Shown here: positions 8,681-16,881 of the stretch, one piece after another
How positions within the stretch are numbered: the first letter of the stretch is position 1
Layout: each line of letters begins with the position of its first letter
Assembly: GCA_001593865.1 (NCBI GenBank)
Contig: LUCB01000007.1
Coordinates: forward strand, 86,921 to 150,920
Source: Candidatus Bathyarchaeota archaeon B24
GTDB taxonomy: Archaea; Thermoproteota; CALKCG01; B24
Direction: 5' to 3'
Length of the DNA: 64,000 nt
The notes under the pieces: model-generated
The model's database searches: none
Seen by the model: only the letters and a program-made list of their open reading frames with translations
What the model was told of the DNA's origin: nothing
Translations under genes and position numbers: made by a program

Positions 8681-8753
8681 CCGCTGAGGGCTCCTCTAAA
8701 CCGTCATGTTTAAACGGTCGAACGGTCGTCCCTTTAACTGGAGGAGAACGGCA

Positions 8754-9152
8754 TTGACCGGAGACGAGGAGCTAGAGATACTGATGAGGAAAAAGTATCT
8801 GAAGCTTCAGAGGATGCTTATGGCCAAGAGGCTCCGTGAGCAGCAGCGGACCATCGTTAAGCAGCCGGACCCCGAGGAGGTCGTTAGAAGGGCCTTGGAC
8901 TCTACTGGGCGTAAGGTTCTGGACGCTCTTAAAGCCCAATATCCTAGGGAGGCGAAGGCGATAATCAAGGCCTTAGCCAGAGCCATACTGGAGAGGCGTG
9001 TTCCAAGCCGGATAGACGGTGGGATGTTCTACCGGTTCCTGCTGAGCCTCGGGCTCAGGGTTAGGTTGGAGACCAAGATCTACGTAGAAAGGAAGGGGGA
9101 GGTTAAAGAGTTTTCAGAGTATCTAAGGGAGAGGCTGAAAGATTCTCAGTAA
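8754..9152 (+). CDS. PDCD5-like (TFAR19-type) DNA-binding protein
   Basis: A 132-residue basic helical protein. The N-terminal part (MTGDEELEILMRKKYLKLQR) and the helical core (EEVVRRALDSTGRKVLDALK) resemble archaeal PDCD5/TFAR19 family dsDNA-binding proteins (COG2118). The C-terminal segment ending RVRLETKIYVERKG is less usual. The longer frame opens at ATG 8706 without a ribosome site. TTG 8754 has TGGAGGAG at suitable spacing and gives the usual family N-terminus, so it is preferred. The role is unknown beyond presumed DNA binding. It sits between the divergent argC and argG genes. The assignment is moderate, since the resemblance is by eye. Confidence 0.6.
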   Translation: MTGDEELEILMRKKYLKLQRMLMAKRLREQQRTIVKQPDPEEVVRRALDSTGRKVLDALKAQYPREAKAIIKALARAILERRVPSRIDGGMFYRFLLSLGLRVRLETKIYVERKGEVKEFSEYLRERLKDSQ

Positions 9153-9153
9153 T

Positions 9154-9163
9154 ATTTATATTT
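9154..9163 (+). promoter_or_regulatory. TATA box of argG-lysWZK operon
   Basis: ATTTATATTT. The predicted start is near 9184, with a leader of about 28 nt before the argG TTG at 9213. Confidence 0.6.
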
Positions 9164-9212
9164 GTGTGAGCTTCTCTCGATTAAATGCACAAGTGTCTAA
9201 GGTGTTTGAAGC

Positions 9213-10406
9213 TTGACAAAGGTCGTTTTAGCATATTCCGGGGGCTTGGACACATCTGTATCGATCGTGTGGCTGAGGGAGAAGTATGACGCGGAGGTCT
9301 ACACGGTCACGCTCGATGTGGGGCAAGACGGAGACTTCGAAACCATAGGGGAGAGGGCTGAGAAGCTTGGAGCCGTCGAGCACTTCTTCATAGACGCTAA
9401 AGAGGAGTTCGTCAAAGACTACGTCTTCCCGAGCATAAAGGCCAACGGCCTATACGGTGGTAAATACCCTCTTAGTAGCGCGTTGTCGAGGCCTCTGATC
9501 GCTAGGAAGCTCGTCGAGGTCGCGGATAAGGTCGGCGCCGACGCTGTAGCCCACGGGTGTACGGGCAGGGGTAACGACCAGGTGAGGATAGAGGTAACCG
9601 TTAAAGCCTTAAACCCGGAGCTTAAGGTTTTGGCTCCTGTTAGGGAGTGGGGGCTTGACAGGGAGTCTGAGCTTGAATACGCTAGGAAGCATGGGATACC
9701 GTTCACCAGGGAGAAGCTTTACAGCGTCGACCAGAACCTCTGGGGTAGGAGCATAGAGTGCGGCCCATTGGAGAACCCTGATATGGAGCCTCCTGAGGGG
9801 GTGTTCAAGTGGACCGTATCCCCTGAGAAGGCTCCTGATAAGCCCGAGTACGTGACCATAGGGTTTGAAGACGGTGTGCCGGTTTCGCTGGACGGGGAGA
9901 GGATGGATGGAGTAACGCTCATAAAGACTTTGAATATGATCGCCGGTAGGAACGGTGTCGGTAGGATCGACCACATCGAGGATAGAGTCGTCGGCATCAA
10001 GACGAGAGAGGTTTACGAGTGCCCCGCGGCTTTATGCATACTTGAAGCCCATAAAGACCTCGAGAAACTCGTCTTAACCCCGCGTCAGCTGAGGTTTAAA
10101 GAGACCGTGGACCGGGAGTGGGGTGTGTTAGTATACTCCGGGCTGTGGTGCGAGCCTCTTAAAGAGGACTTGGAGACCTTCATAGAGAATACTCAGAGGT
10201 TTGTGAAGGGATGGGTTAGGTTAAAGCTTTATAAGGGGAGTATGCTCGTGGTCTCCAGGATGTCTGAGTATTCGCTTTACAGTAAGGAGATGGCTACCTA
10301 CAGCGTCGAGGGTAAATTCGACCAGTCGGCTGCCCCCGGGTTTATAGAGATATGGGGTCTTCCCTCTAGGCTCGCCTGGAGGGTTTGTAAGAGAACCGGG
10401 AGGTGA
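9213..10406 (+). CDS. argG: Argininosuccinate synthase
   Basis: A 397-residue enzyme that condenses citrulline and aspartate using ATP, the penultimate step of arginine synthesis. AYSGGLDTS (residues 8-16) is the PP-loop ATP-binding motif; GCTGRGNDQVR and KFDQSAAPGFI are further family signatures, and length is typical. Start is TTG 9213 with AAGGTG upstream. The stop overlaps the start of lysW (TGATG), so it is the first gene of an argG-lysW-lysZ-lysK operon. This linkage implies the LysW genes here serve arginine as well as, or instead of, lysine. Confidence 0.97.
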   Translation: MTKVVLAYSGGLDTSVSIVWLREKYDAEVYTVTLDVGQDGDFETIGERAEKLGAVEHFFIDAKEEFVKDYVFPSIKANGLYGGKYPLSSALSRPLIARKLVEVADKVGADAVAHGCTGRGNDQVRIEVTVKALNPELKVLAPVREWGLDRESELEYARKHGIPFTREKLYSVDQNLWGRSIECGPLENPDMEPPEGVFKWTVSPEKAPDKPEYVTIGFEDGVPVSLDGERMDGVTLIKTLNMIAGRNGVGRIDHIEDRVVGIKTREVYECPAALCILEAHKDLEKLVLTPRQLRFKETVDREWGVLVYSGLWCEPLKEDLETFIENTQRFVKGWVRLKLYKGSMLVVSRMSEYSLYSKEMATYSVEGKFDQSAAPGFIEIWGLPSRLAWRVCKRTGR

Positions 10407-10588
10407 TGTATACGGTTAAGATTGTCGAGTGCCCTGAGTGTGGCGGTGAGATAAAGATTCCGGACGACGTGTTAGAGGGGGAGATATTCTCCTGCCCAGA
10501 CTGCGGTATGGAGTATGAGGTCTACATCAACGACGGAGAGATCACACTTAAACCTGCTGAGGTAGAGGGAGAGGACTGGGGAGAGTAG
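10406..10588 (+). CDS. lysW: LysW amino-group carrier protein
   Basis: A 60-residue zinc-ribbon protein whose C-terminal glutamate is the attachment site for aminoadipate or glutamate during lysine/arginine synthesis. Four cysteines bind zinc (CPEC at 9-12, CPDC at 30-33), and the protein ends in the diagnostic EDWGE. The ATG at 10406 overlaps the argG stop codon; a GTG at 10403 is also in frame. It is a globular acidic carrier that keeps intermediates from cyclising. Immediately downstream is the kinase LysZ. The ligase (LysX/ArgX) that loads LysW is not in this window. Confidence 0.96.
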   Translation: MYTVKIVECPECGGEIKIPDDVLEGEIFSCPDCGMEYEVYINDGEITLKPAEVEGEDWGE

Positions 10589-10617
10589 ACCCCTCCGGTT
10601 TAGAAGGTGAAGCGTTT

Positions 10618-11430
10618 TTGAAGTTGGTCGTTAAGATAGGCGGTAGTATACTCAAGAACGGTGCCCCAGACCTAAACCTGATAGACGACTTGAAGAGCGT
10701 GTTCTCGGAGAACAGGCTTGTACTCGTCCACGGCGGGGGAGACGAGGTCACGGCCGTCGCTTCTAGGATGGGTAAGAAGCAGGTCTTCGTGATGTCGCCG
10801 AGGGGGTTTAGGAGCAGATACACCGACAAGGAGACGCTCGACATATACGTCATGGTAATGGCCGGTAGGATAAGCAAAGAGATCGTCTCGACGCTTCTGA
10901 GGTTTGGCCTGCCGGCCGTAGGTATTTCAGGTGTCGACGGTGGTCTGCTCAGGGCGGAGAGGAAGAGGAAGCTCATCATAATCGACGAGAGGGGTAGGAA
11001 GAGGGCTATACCGGGCGGATACACGGGTAAGATCGTCGAGGTGAACGCTGGGCTTCTGAATATGCTTTTAGACTCAGGGTTCTTACCGGTGGTCTCGCCC
11101 CTGGCGCTGGGTATGGAGTATGAGATTCTGAACGTCGACGGAGATAGGGCTGCGTCCTACGTAGCCGGAGCCTTGAAAGCCGATAGGCTGATCCTGCTGA
11201 CGGACGTGGAGGGGCTGATCCTCGACGGCGAGCTACGTAGAGAGGTCTCGGCGAGCCAGGTCGAAGACAGGCTTAGCAAGATAGGGCCGGGTATGATAAC
11301 CAAGGTCTACGCCGCTCTCGAGGCGTTGAAGATGGGTGTAGGGGAGGTTCTGATCTCTTCTGGGCTTGCGGAGAAACCGGTTACGTCTGCCTTAAAAGGC
11401 CGTATAGGGACTAGGATATACAGAGGCTGA
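10618..11430 (+). CDS. lysZ: LysW-aminoadipate/glutamate kinase
   Basis: A 270-residue amino acid kinase of the ArgB/LysZ family that phosphorylates the gamma-carboxyl of LysW-bound aminoadipate or glutamate. VVKIGGSIL (residues 4-12) and LVHGGGDEV form the nucleotide and substrate loops. RYTDKETLDIYVMVMAGRI matches the LysZ/archaeal signature region, and GGYTGKI and DRLILLTDVEGL complete the fold. Start is TTG 10618 after GGTGA. It lies between lysW and lysK in an operon with short gaps. The product feeds the reductase encoded on the other strand at 7575-8627. Confidence 0.94.
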   Translation: MKLVVKIGGSILKNGAPDLNLIDDLKSVFSENRLVLVHGGGDEVTAVASRMGKKQVFVMSPRGFRSRYTDKETLDIYVMVMAGRISKEIVSTLLRFGLPAVGISGVDGGLLRAERKRKLIIIDERGRKRAIPGGYTGKIVEVNAGLLNMLLDSGFLPVVSPLALGMEYEILNVDGDRAASYVAGALKADRLILLTDVEGLILDGELRREVSASQVEDRLSKIGPGMITKVYAALEALKMGVGEVLISSGLAEKPVTSALKGRIGTRIYRG

Positions 11431-11432
11431 CC

Positions 11433-12551
11433 ATGGAGCTTGGCGTAGAGCCTGAAGAGGCTGTAGACCTGCTCAGGAAGGTTTTGAGGATCTACAGCCC
11501 ATCCATGCGTGAAGGCGAGCTGGCGCGTTTTCTCCTAGACGAGATGAACCGTCTAGGTTATGAAAGCGTCTACATGGATGAGGTCGGTAACGTCCTAGGC
11601 TCGGTAGGCGGGGGAGAGAGCAGGCTTATGTATGTCGGGCATATGGATACGGTTCCCGGAGAACTCCCCTACAGGGAGGAGAGCGGGTACATATACGCTA
11701 GGGGGGCTACAGACGCTAAATCCGCGTTAGCGGCGATGGTCGTGGCCGGCGCCTCCCTCAGAGACGCGGGGTTGGGGGACGGGCTTACGGTCGCCTGTAT
11801 AGTAGACGAGGAGGGCTCTAGCACAGGGTTCAAACACCTGCTTAAGAAGGGGATAAAAGCAGGCTATCTGGTCTTCGGGGAGCCTAGCGGCGTAGAAGCC
11901 GTGACGATAGCGTACAGGGGTAGGGTTCAGCTTATGCTGGAGTGTAGAACTAGGCCGGGGCACGCGGGTTCTCCCTGGGCCTTTAAGAACGCCATCGAGA
12001 AGCTCTACGAGTTTTACCGTCTTCTCAAGCGTAGGGTCGAGGAGGCTGCCCCCAGGCAGGAGGTTTCAGGCCGTTTCTACACCGTTTCGACCTCGATTAC
12101 CTGGATCAGAGGCGGGGAAGCAGCGAACGTCATACCTGGACTCTGTAGGGCTAAGGTCGACGTTAGGCTTCCACCCGGGTTTAAGGCCTTAGAGGTCTTG
12201 AAGATCTCGAGGGAGACGGCTGAGGAGTTTACAGGGAGGAATCCCGGGGTCTATGTAGACGTTCAAGCGGAGGAGTGGTCAGACGCCTATGAGGCCGATA
12301 GAAGGAGTAGGCTTCTGATGGTTCTGAGGGAAGCCGTCAAGCAGGTCAGGGGGAGGTATCCTAAGCTCCTCAGGAAAACCGGTACGGGAGATATGAACCT
12401 CCTAGCAGGCTCCGGGGTCGAGGCTTTGACCTATGGGCCGGGGGAGTCGATGCTAAGCCATACGGACAGGGAGAGGATAAAAATCCAAGACTACTTGGAC
12501 AGTATAAAGGTTTACAGGCTCGTAGCCTTGAAGCTTCTGGGAAGCCATTGA
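11433..12551 (+). CDS. lysK: LysW-lysine/ornithine hydrolase
   Basis: A 372-residue M20-family metallohydrolase that releases lysine or ornithine from LysW and regenerates the carrier. Zinc ligands follow the family pattern: His70 and the neighbouring Asp72 in GHMDTVPG, Asp94 in RGATDAKS, and Glu126/Glu127 in DEEGSS. The dimerisation lid spans roughly 180-290 (RGRVQLMLECR through RVKVDVRLPPG-like). ATG 11433 is 2 bp after the lysZ stop. Last gene of the argG-lysWZK operon. It converges on the Sua5 gene. Confidence 0.94.
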   Translation: MELGVEPEEAVDLLRKVLRIYSPSMREGELARFLLDEMNRLGYESVYMDEVGNVLGSVGGGESRLMYVGHMDTVPGELPYREESGYIYARGATDAKSALAAMVVAGASLRDAGLGDGLTVACIVDEEGSSTGFKHLLKKGIKAGYLVFGEPSGVEAVTIAYRGRVQLMLECRTRPGHAGSPWAFKNAIEKLYEFYRLLKRRVEEAAPRQEVSGRFYTVSTSITWIRGGEAANVIPGLCRAKVDVRLPPGFKALEVLKISRETAEEFTGRNPGVYVDVQAEEWSDAYEADRRSRLLMVLREAVKQVRGRYPKLLRKTGTGDMNLLAGSGVEALTYGPGESMLSHTDRERIKIQDYLDSIKVYRLVALKLLGSH

Positions 12552-12558
12552 GCCTCCC

Positions 12559-13179
12559 TTATGGGTCTTCGAGGGCTTTTAGAACCTCTTCGCTAGTGAA
12601 AGGGCCGTCAGGGTAAGCTCTGTAGACGGCTGGCGGCTTGACCGTGAGGTCGACTATGGTCGACGGCGGTCTTCTAGGCAGCTCACCATAGTCCAGCACG
12701 AGGTCTACGCCTTCGCAGACCTCCTCGACCTTGTATGGGTTCGGCCCGCCGTGTAGGTTGGCGCTGGTAGCGGTTATGGGTTTACCGAGCCTCTCGACCA
12801 GGGCCTGGGCTACGGGGTGACTCGATATCCTAGCCCCGATCCTATCGGGGTTCACCAAGTCGGGTACGGTGGGCTTCTTCCAGAGGATTATGGTCAGGGG
12901 GCCGGGTAGAAAACGTCTTATGAGCTTCGACGCCTCGGGGGTTATATACGCGTATCTACTCCACATCTCGACATCGGCTACGATAACCGTCAGCGGTCTA
13001 TCGAAGGGTCTACGTTTAACCCTGTAAACCCTCTCGACGGCCCTTAAGTCGTCTACGGCGGCTCCCAAGCCGTAGCAGGTCTCGGTCGGATAGACCACAA
13101 GCCCGCCGTTTCTAAGCCTCTCCACAGCCTCCTCGACAGCCCTTTCTAAACCGACCTCTGAAACCTTTAGAACCCTCAC
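12559..13179 (-). CDS. L-threonylcarbamoyladenylate synthase (Sua5/YrdC)
   Basis: A 206-residue YrdC-fold enzyme that makes threonylcarbamoyl-AMP from threonine, bicarbonate and ATP for t6A37 modification of ANN-decoding tRNAs. PTETCYGLG (residues 31-39), the basic KRRP (54-57) and ITATSAN are the substrate-binding motifs. It corresponds to the YrdC-type length without the extra Sua5 domain. Start is GTG 13179, preceded by GGGGAGGAGG. It is transcribed alone, convergent with lysK. Confidence 0.92.
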   Translation of the reverse strand: MRVLKVSEVGLERAVEEAVERLRNGGLVVYPTETCYGLGAAVDDLRAVERVYRVKRRPFDRPLTVIVADVEMWSRYAYITPEASKLIRRFLPGPLTIILWKKPTVPDLVNPDRIGARISSHPVAQALVERLGKPITATSANLHGGPNPYKVEEVCEGVDLVLDYGELPRRPPSTIVDLTVKPPAVYRAYPDGPFTSEEVLKALEDP

Positions 13180-13288
13180 ACCGCCTCCTCCCCAGGCCTC
13201 CTTAACTCCCTCGGCTCATCTCATACCTATATCCTAGAATAGTTAAAAATCTCTATCGCCGCCGGGAAATTTTTTGTTTATAAATCAG

Positions 13289-13304
13289 TGAACAGTTTTG
13301 TTCA
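13289..13304. repeat. Inverted repeat TGAACA-N4-TGTTCA
   Basis: A perfect 6-bp inverted repeat with a 4-nt spacer, 110 nt upstream of the Sua5 start in an AT-rich 178-bp gap. It overlaps a plus-strand TTTATAAAT element (13277-13285). It could be an operator, but no target gene starts close by. Confidence 0.45.
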
Positions 13305-13357
13305 TTTGTGATGATAATTTATCGTGTGGGTTTTCTTGTAACCTAAATGTTTAATCT

Positions 13358-14461
13358 TTAAAGTGCCTCCTCCCAGAGCCGTGTTCCAGGAGGGGCTAGG
13401 AGAACCTTTATAGCCCCGTCGAGCGCATGCTCTGAGTACTTTATGGCCTCTGCGAAGTTTTCAAGCTTGAACACGTGGGTGACTATAGGCTCGGCCTTGA
13501 CCCTACCTGTACGGATATACTCGACCGCGAGCGGGTAGCAGTAGGGGCCTAGATGCGACCCATATATCGTCAGCTCCTTCCCATCCCCTATGTCGCTCCA
13601 GTCCACGGTCACAGGCTCCTTGAAAACCCCGAACTCGACGAACCTACCGAGCTTCCTAACCATACGTAGGCCCTGGACGACCGAGCTTGGGCTACCGGCG
13701 GCCTCGATATACACGTCGCATCCGTAGCCACCCGTCTCGCGCCTCACGTGCTCGACGACGTCGACCTCCTTCGGGTTCAAAGCCTCGTCAGCCCCGAGCT
13801 TAAGAGCCGTCTCAAGCCGCTTCTCCCTAAGGTCTAGGGCCACGAGCTTACCCGGGCCCCTAAGCCTAGCCACCTGGAGCATGCAGAGCCCGAGGGGCCC
13901 CATACCGGATATCACCACGTAGTCGCCGAGCTTGATGTCGGCCCGCTCCACGGCGTGGATGGCGCATGCTAGGGGCTCTATCAGGACGGCCCACTTGTCC
14001 GGTATATCCTCCGGCACCCTGTGGATTATCGAGCCCCTGGGGTATAGCATGTACTCGGCCCATGCTCCGTCGTTCAACCCGCCTTGGAAGCCGAAGACCC
14101 TCTGCTCCTCGCACATCCAGTACTCACCTCGGAGGCAGAAGCGGCATCTCCAGCATGGTATTATCTGCTCGGCGACCGTTTTATCCCCAGGTTTGACCCC
14201 GTATCGTTCTGCGACCTCCGGGTCTACTTCGACAACCCTGCAGACGAACTCGTGGCCGGGTATGACAGGGGCCTTAACGTAGGGCTTAGGTGGCCCCCAG
14301 TATCTCGGAGAGCCGCGGTAGCATTTAACGTCGCTCGCACATATACCCGCCGCTAAGACCTTGACGAGAACCTCCCCTTTCCCGGGTTTAGGCTTGGGAA
14401 CCCTTTCAAGCCTATAGTCTTCAGGGCCGTGGCATACGACGGCTGACATATACTCTTCCAT
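13358..14461 (-). CDS. Zinc-dependent medium-chain (polyol/threonine-type) dehydrogenase
   Basis: A 367-residue MDR-family alcohol dehydrogenase. Catalytic zinc ligands are Cys41, His70 and Glu71 (GHE). The structural zinc has all four cysteines (103, 106, 109, 117). GMGPLGLCMLQ is the NAD(P) Rossmann loop, followed by ALDLREKRLE, where the Asp favours NAD+. The segment YGSHLGPYCYPLAVEY resembles erythritol/threitol-type dehydrogenases. The start is ATG 14461, or the in-frame ATG 14449 behind GGAAGAG. It is divergent from a TIM-barrel sugar isomerase, which suggests polyol or sugar catabolism. Substrate unknown. Confidence 0.87.
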   Translation of the reverse strand: MEEYMSAVVCHGPEDYRLERVPKPKPGKGEVLVKVLAAGICASDVKCYRGSPRYWGPPKPYVKAPVIPGHEFVCRVVEVDPEVAERYGVKPGDKTVAEQIIPCWRCRFCLRGEYWMCEEQRVFGFQGGLNDGAWAEYMLYPRGSIIHRVPEDIPDKWAVLIEPLACAIHAVERADIKLGDYVVISGMGPLGLCMLQVARLRGPGKLVALDLREKRLETALKLGADEALNPKEVDVVEHVRRETGGYGCDVYIEAAGSPSSVVQGLRMVRKLGRFVEFGVFKEPVTVDWSDIGDGKELTIYGSHLGPYCYPLAVEYIRTGRVKAEPIVTHVFKLENFAEAIKYSEHALDGAIKVLLAPPGTRLWEEAL

Positions 14462-14555
14462 ATGAGACCCTCAGAAACCCTACCTCTAGACAGGATATAA
14501 CGTTTACCGTTAACGTTTTAACGCGTGGCGCCTGTATCTCATTTCCGGTGGGGAG

Positions 14556-15332
14556 ATGAAAACCTGTTGCGCAGCCTATTCGTATAGGAGGGAGCTTACA
14601 AGCGGGGCTATGAAGCTCGAAGACTTCATCGAGACCTGTTGGAGATTAGGCCTAGACGGGGTCGAGCTTACGGCCTACTACTTCGAAAGCCTAGAGGAGG
14701 ACTATTTGAGAAGGCTTAAACGCTTGGCGGTGGACTACGGCTTGGACATAAGGGCTACGGCCGTGGGTAACGACTTCTGCATACCCGACCCAGACGCGAG
14801 GGCTGAGCAGGTTAAGCTCGTGAAGAAGTGGGTCGACGTGTCGCTCTACCTAGGAGCCCCTATACTGAGGGTCTTCGCAGGTAGGGTTCCCGAAGGATAC
14901 AGCGAAGACGAGGCTTTCAGCTGGGCCGTAGGGGCGTTTAAAGAATGCGCGGACTACGCGTCGACTAAGGGAGTGGTGCTCGCCCTGGAGAACCACGGAG
15001 GGATAACCTTAACCTCGGACCGCGTCGTCCGGATAGTCGAGGCGGTCGACTCGGAGTGGTTTAGGGTGAACCTAGATGTCGGAAACTACAGGGTAGACCC
15101 ATACAGGGAGATAGAGGAGACCGCTAGATACGCGGTTCACGTCCACGCCAAGTTCCTAGACGTCCGCCCAGACGGAAGCGACGGCAAGATAGACTACGCG
15201 AAGATCCTCGACATACTGAGGAAGACCGGGTATAAGGGTCACCTATCGATAGAATACGAGGGAGAAGAAGACGCAACCTCGGCCGTGCCCAGGGCGGCTA
15301 AGTTCCTCAAAAGACTCATAGGTGGAGGCTAA
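14556..15332 (+). CDS. Sugar phosphate isomerase/epimerase (xylose isomerase-like TIM barrel)
   Basis: A 258-residue AP endonuclease-2-fold protein of the IolE/hydroxypyruvate isomerase group. Metal ligands are visible: LALENHGG (Glu), NLDVGNY (Asp), HVHAKFLDV (His) and LSIEYEGEED (Glu). These proteins isomerise or epimerise keto-sugars. GGTGGGGAG precedes the ATG. It is divergent from the polyol dehydrogenase, and the two may act in one small pathway. Substrate not determinable. The 3' end converges with mer, 11 bp away. Confidence 0.85.
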   Translation: MKTCCAAYSYRRELTSGAMKLEDFIETCWRLGLDGVELTAYYFESLEEDYLRRLKRLAVDYGLDIRATAVGNDFCIPDPDARAEQVKLVKKWVDVSLYLGAPILRVFAGRVPEGYSEDEAFSWAVGAFKECADYASTKGVVLALENHGGITLTSDRVVRIVEAVDSEWFRVNLDVGNYRVDPYREIEETARYAVHVHAKFLDVRPDGSDGKIDYAKILDILRKTGYKGHLSIEYEGEEDATSAVPRAAKFLKRLIGGG

Positions 15333-15343
15333 GGTCTGCCTCC

Positions 15344-16333
15344 CTAGAAGACGGGGATTATCTTTTCGCCTATCATTTTTATGGCTTTGAGGACGTTCGG
15401 CCCTATCGGGGAGCCTACGACGAACTGTGTGACCCCTGTCTTCAAGACCTCCTCGATCTTGTCTATGCACTGCTTAGGCGTACCCGCTATCGAGAACGCC
15501 TCGACCATATCTTCTGTGACGTTTTTGAAGGCTTTCCCGAACTTCGCTTTGGTCAGGGCGTCCTTTATCACGTTAGCCTTCTCCAGGTCTATGCCATGCC
15601 TCTCCAACACCACGTCTGGGCTACCCCCGACTATGAAGGCCACGACCGGTATGACCGCTTTAACGGCTTTAGACTCGTCCTCCGCTATCGAGAAGCTCGT
15701 GTAAGCCCCTATATCGAGGGCTTCCAAGCTACGACCGGCTCTGGAGACACCCTCCTTGATCCTCGAAACAGCTAGCTCCAGGTCCTTCGGGTGGGAGGCG
15801 TTGACGAGGACACCATCCCCTATCTCACCAGCGAGCCTCAGCATAGCGGGTCCCTGCGCCCCTATATACACCGGAACCTCCGAGGGAGGTTTATAGCTAA
15901 GCCTAGCACCTTTGATCTTAAACGCCTTGCCGTCTAGGTTTAGAACCTCGCCTGCCGTCAGGGTTCTTATGGCTTGAACGCATTCCCTGACGTGTGCCAG
16001 AGGCTTCCTCCACGTTAGCCCTATCATCGTCAGGGTGACCTTATCCCCGGCCCCTATACCGCATACGACCCTACCCGGCGCTATCTCGGCTAGGCTTGCG
16101 ACGGCTGTCGCCGTGAAGACCGGGCTGCAGACGTAGGGGTTCGTGACCCCAGGCCCAAGCTTGATGCGGTCCGTATAGTTGGCGATAAGCGTCAAGGTTA
16201 CGTAGACGTTCCTGTTATTGTAGTGGTCTGTTATCCATACGTAGTTGAAACCGGCTTTCTCGGCCTCTATGGTGTAGTATACGGTTCTCCAGTATACATC
16301 CCTAGGCACGAACTCTATCCCGAACCTGACCAT
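15344..16333 (-). CDS. mer: F420-dependent 5,10-methylenetetrahydromethanopterin reductase
   Basis: A 329-residue bacterial-luciferase-fold enzyme that reduces methylene-H4MPT to methyl-H4MPT with F420H2, the last step of the archaeal methyl branch before methyl transfer to the corrinoid protein. Mer-specific stretches are clear: FGIEFVP at the N-terminus, WITDHYNNRNVYVTL, KLGPGVTNPYV, YIGAQGPAMLRLAGEIGDG and TQFVVGSPIGP near the C-terminus. Start ATG 16333 follows TTAGGAGGTG. It lies 13 bp downstream of a small gene on the same strand. With the cdh cluster 4-14 kb away it points to an H4MPT/F420 Wood-Ljungdahl pathway. Confidence 0.95.
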   Translation of the reverse strand: MVRFGIEFVPRDVYWRTVYYTIEAEKAGFNYVWITDHYNNRNVYVTLTLIANYTDRIKLGPGVTNPYVCSPVFTATAVASLAEIAPGRVVCGIGAGDKVTLTMIGLTWRKPLAHVRECVQAIRTLTAGEVLNLDGKAFKIKGARLSYKPPSEVPVYIGAQGPAMLRLAGEIGDGVLVNASHPKDLELAVSRIKEGVSRAGRSLEALDIGAYTSFSIAEDESKAVKAVIPVVAFIVGGSPDVVLERHGIDLEKANVIKDALTKAKFGKAFKNVTEDMVEAFSIAGTPKQCIDKIEEVLKTGVTQFVVGSPIGPNVLKAIKMIGEKIIPVF

Positions 16334-16346
16334 GCGAGGGCACCTC

Positions 16347-16625
16347 CTAACCCGATAGTATGCCGTAGATCTCTTTGAACTCGGGCTTCTCAGACAGGAG
16401 GCTGAGGGTCTTCTCCTTCTCCATAGCCAAGGCCATGTAGAGCAGAACCTCTAAACCCTCCGAACTCTCTAGAAGACCTTCCCTAGCTATGCTGAGAAAC
16501 CTCCTGACGTAGACTTGGTCCACCGCCGCTGCATTCTTGGATTTTAACACGGTCTTCAGAAGACCCTCGAGCAGAAAACCCCTAGCCTCTCCGGGAAGCC
16601 TATCCAAAATCCTCCTTAGGGTCAC
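16347..16625 (-). CDS. Hypothetical small protein upstream of mer
   Basis: A 92-residue, probably all-helical soluble protein beginning MTLRRILDRLPGEARGFLLE. I do not recognise it. GTG 16625 is taken as start; TTG 16607 is too close to the AAGGAGG. It is 13 bp ahead of mer and behind a TATA-like element (16658-16670), so the two form one operon. No cysteines, metal motif or membrane segment. Its constant association with mer would have to be tested by neighbourhood comparison. Confidence 0.6.
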   Translation of the reverse strand: MTLRRILDRLPGEARGFLLEGLLKTVLKSKNAAAVDQVYVRRFLSIAREGLLESSEGLEVLLYMALAMEKEKTLSLLSEKPEFKEIYGILSG

Positions 16626-16657
16626 CTATGACACCGATCAGATAATATCCATGCATA

Positions 16658-16670
16658 CCGTTTTAAAGAC
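16658..16670 (-). promoter_or_regulatory. TATA box of small gene-mer operon
   Basis: Minus-strand GTCTTTAAAACGG. The predicted start near 16638 leaves a leader of about 13 nt before GTG 16625. Confidence 0.45.
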
Positions 16671-16710
16671 TTTGGGTGACGTTAGACATTTGTCTGGACG
16701 AAATTCCACA

Positions 16711-16724
16711 GAAGCCTAGGCTTC
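16711..16724. repeat. Perfect 14-bp palindrome GAAGCCTAGGCTTC
   Basis: An uninterrupted dyad about 50 bp upstream of the mer-operon TATA element, within the gene-free interval. A candidate regulator site. Confidence 0.4.
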
Positions 16725-16861
16725 ACCACCTGGGGTTTAGCATAGCTTTGGGAAAACATCATGGCCTAAGCCTCTGAGCCGGACACAATAGCGGTTAAAC
16801 GGTCGAAGACCTCCACGCTACGAGTGTGTTCCGCGGTAAAAACCGACCCCTCAGTTTTGGG

Positions 16862-16881
16862 TAGAACTAAAAGATGTTCTA
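16862..16881. repeat. Inverted repeat TAGAAC-N8-GTTCTA
   Basis: Perfect 6-bp arms, 60-80 nt upstream of the TTG at 16940. An operator-like spacing; no function is known. Confidence 0.35.

Noticed and set aside
8706..8753. N-terminal extension of the PDCD5-like protein from ATG 8706
   Set aside because: No ribosome site, and the added residues do not look like the family; TTG 8754 has TGGAGGAG. Not fully excluded.
16755..16800. Possible C/D box RNA on the minus strand (ATGATGT-like box)
   Set aside because: No matching D box (CTGA) at a suitable distance and no internal C'/D' pair.
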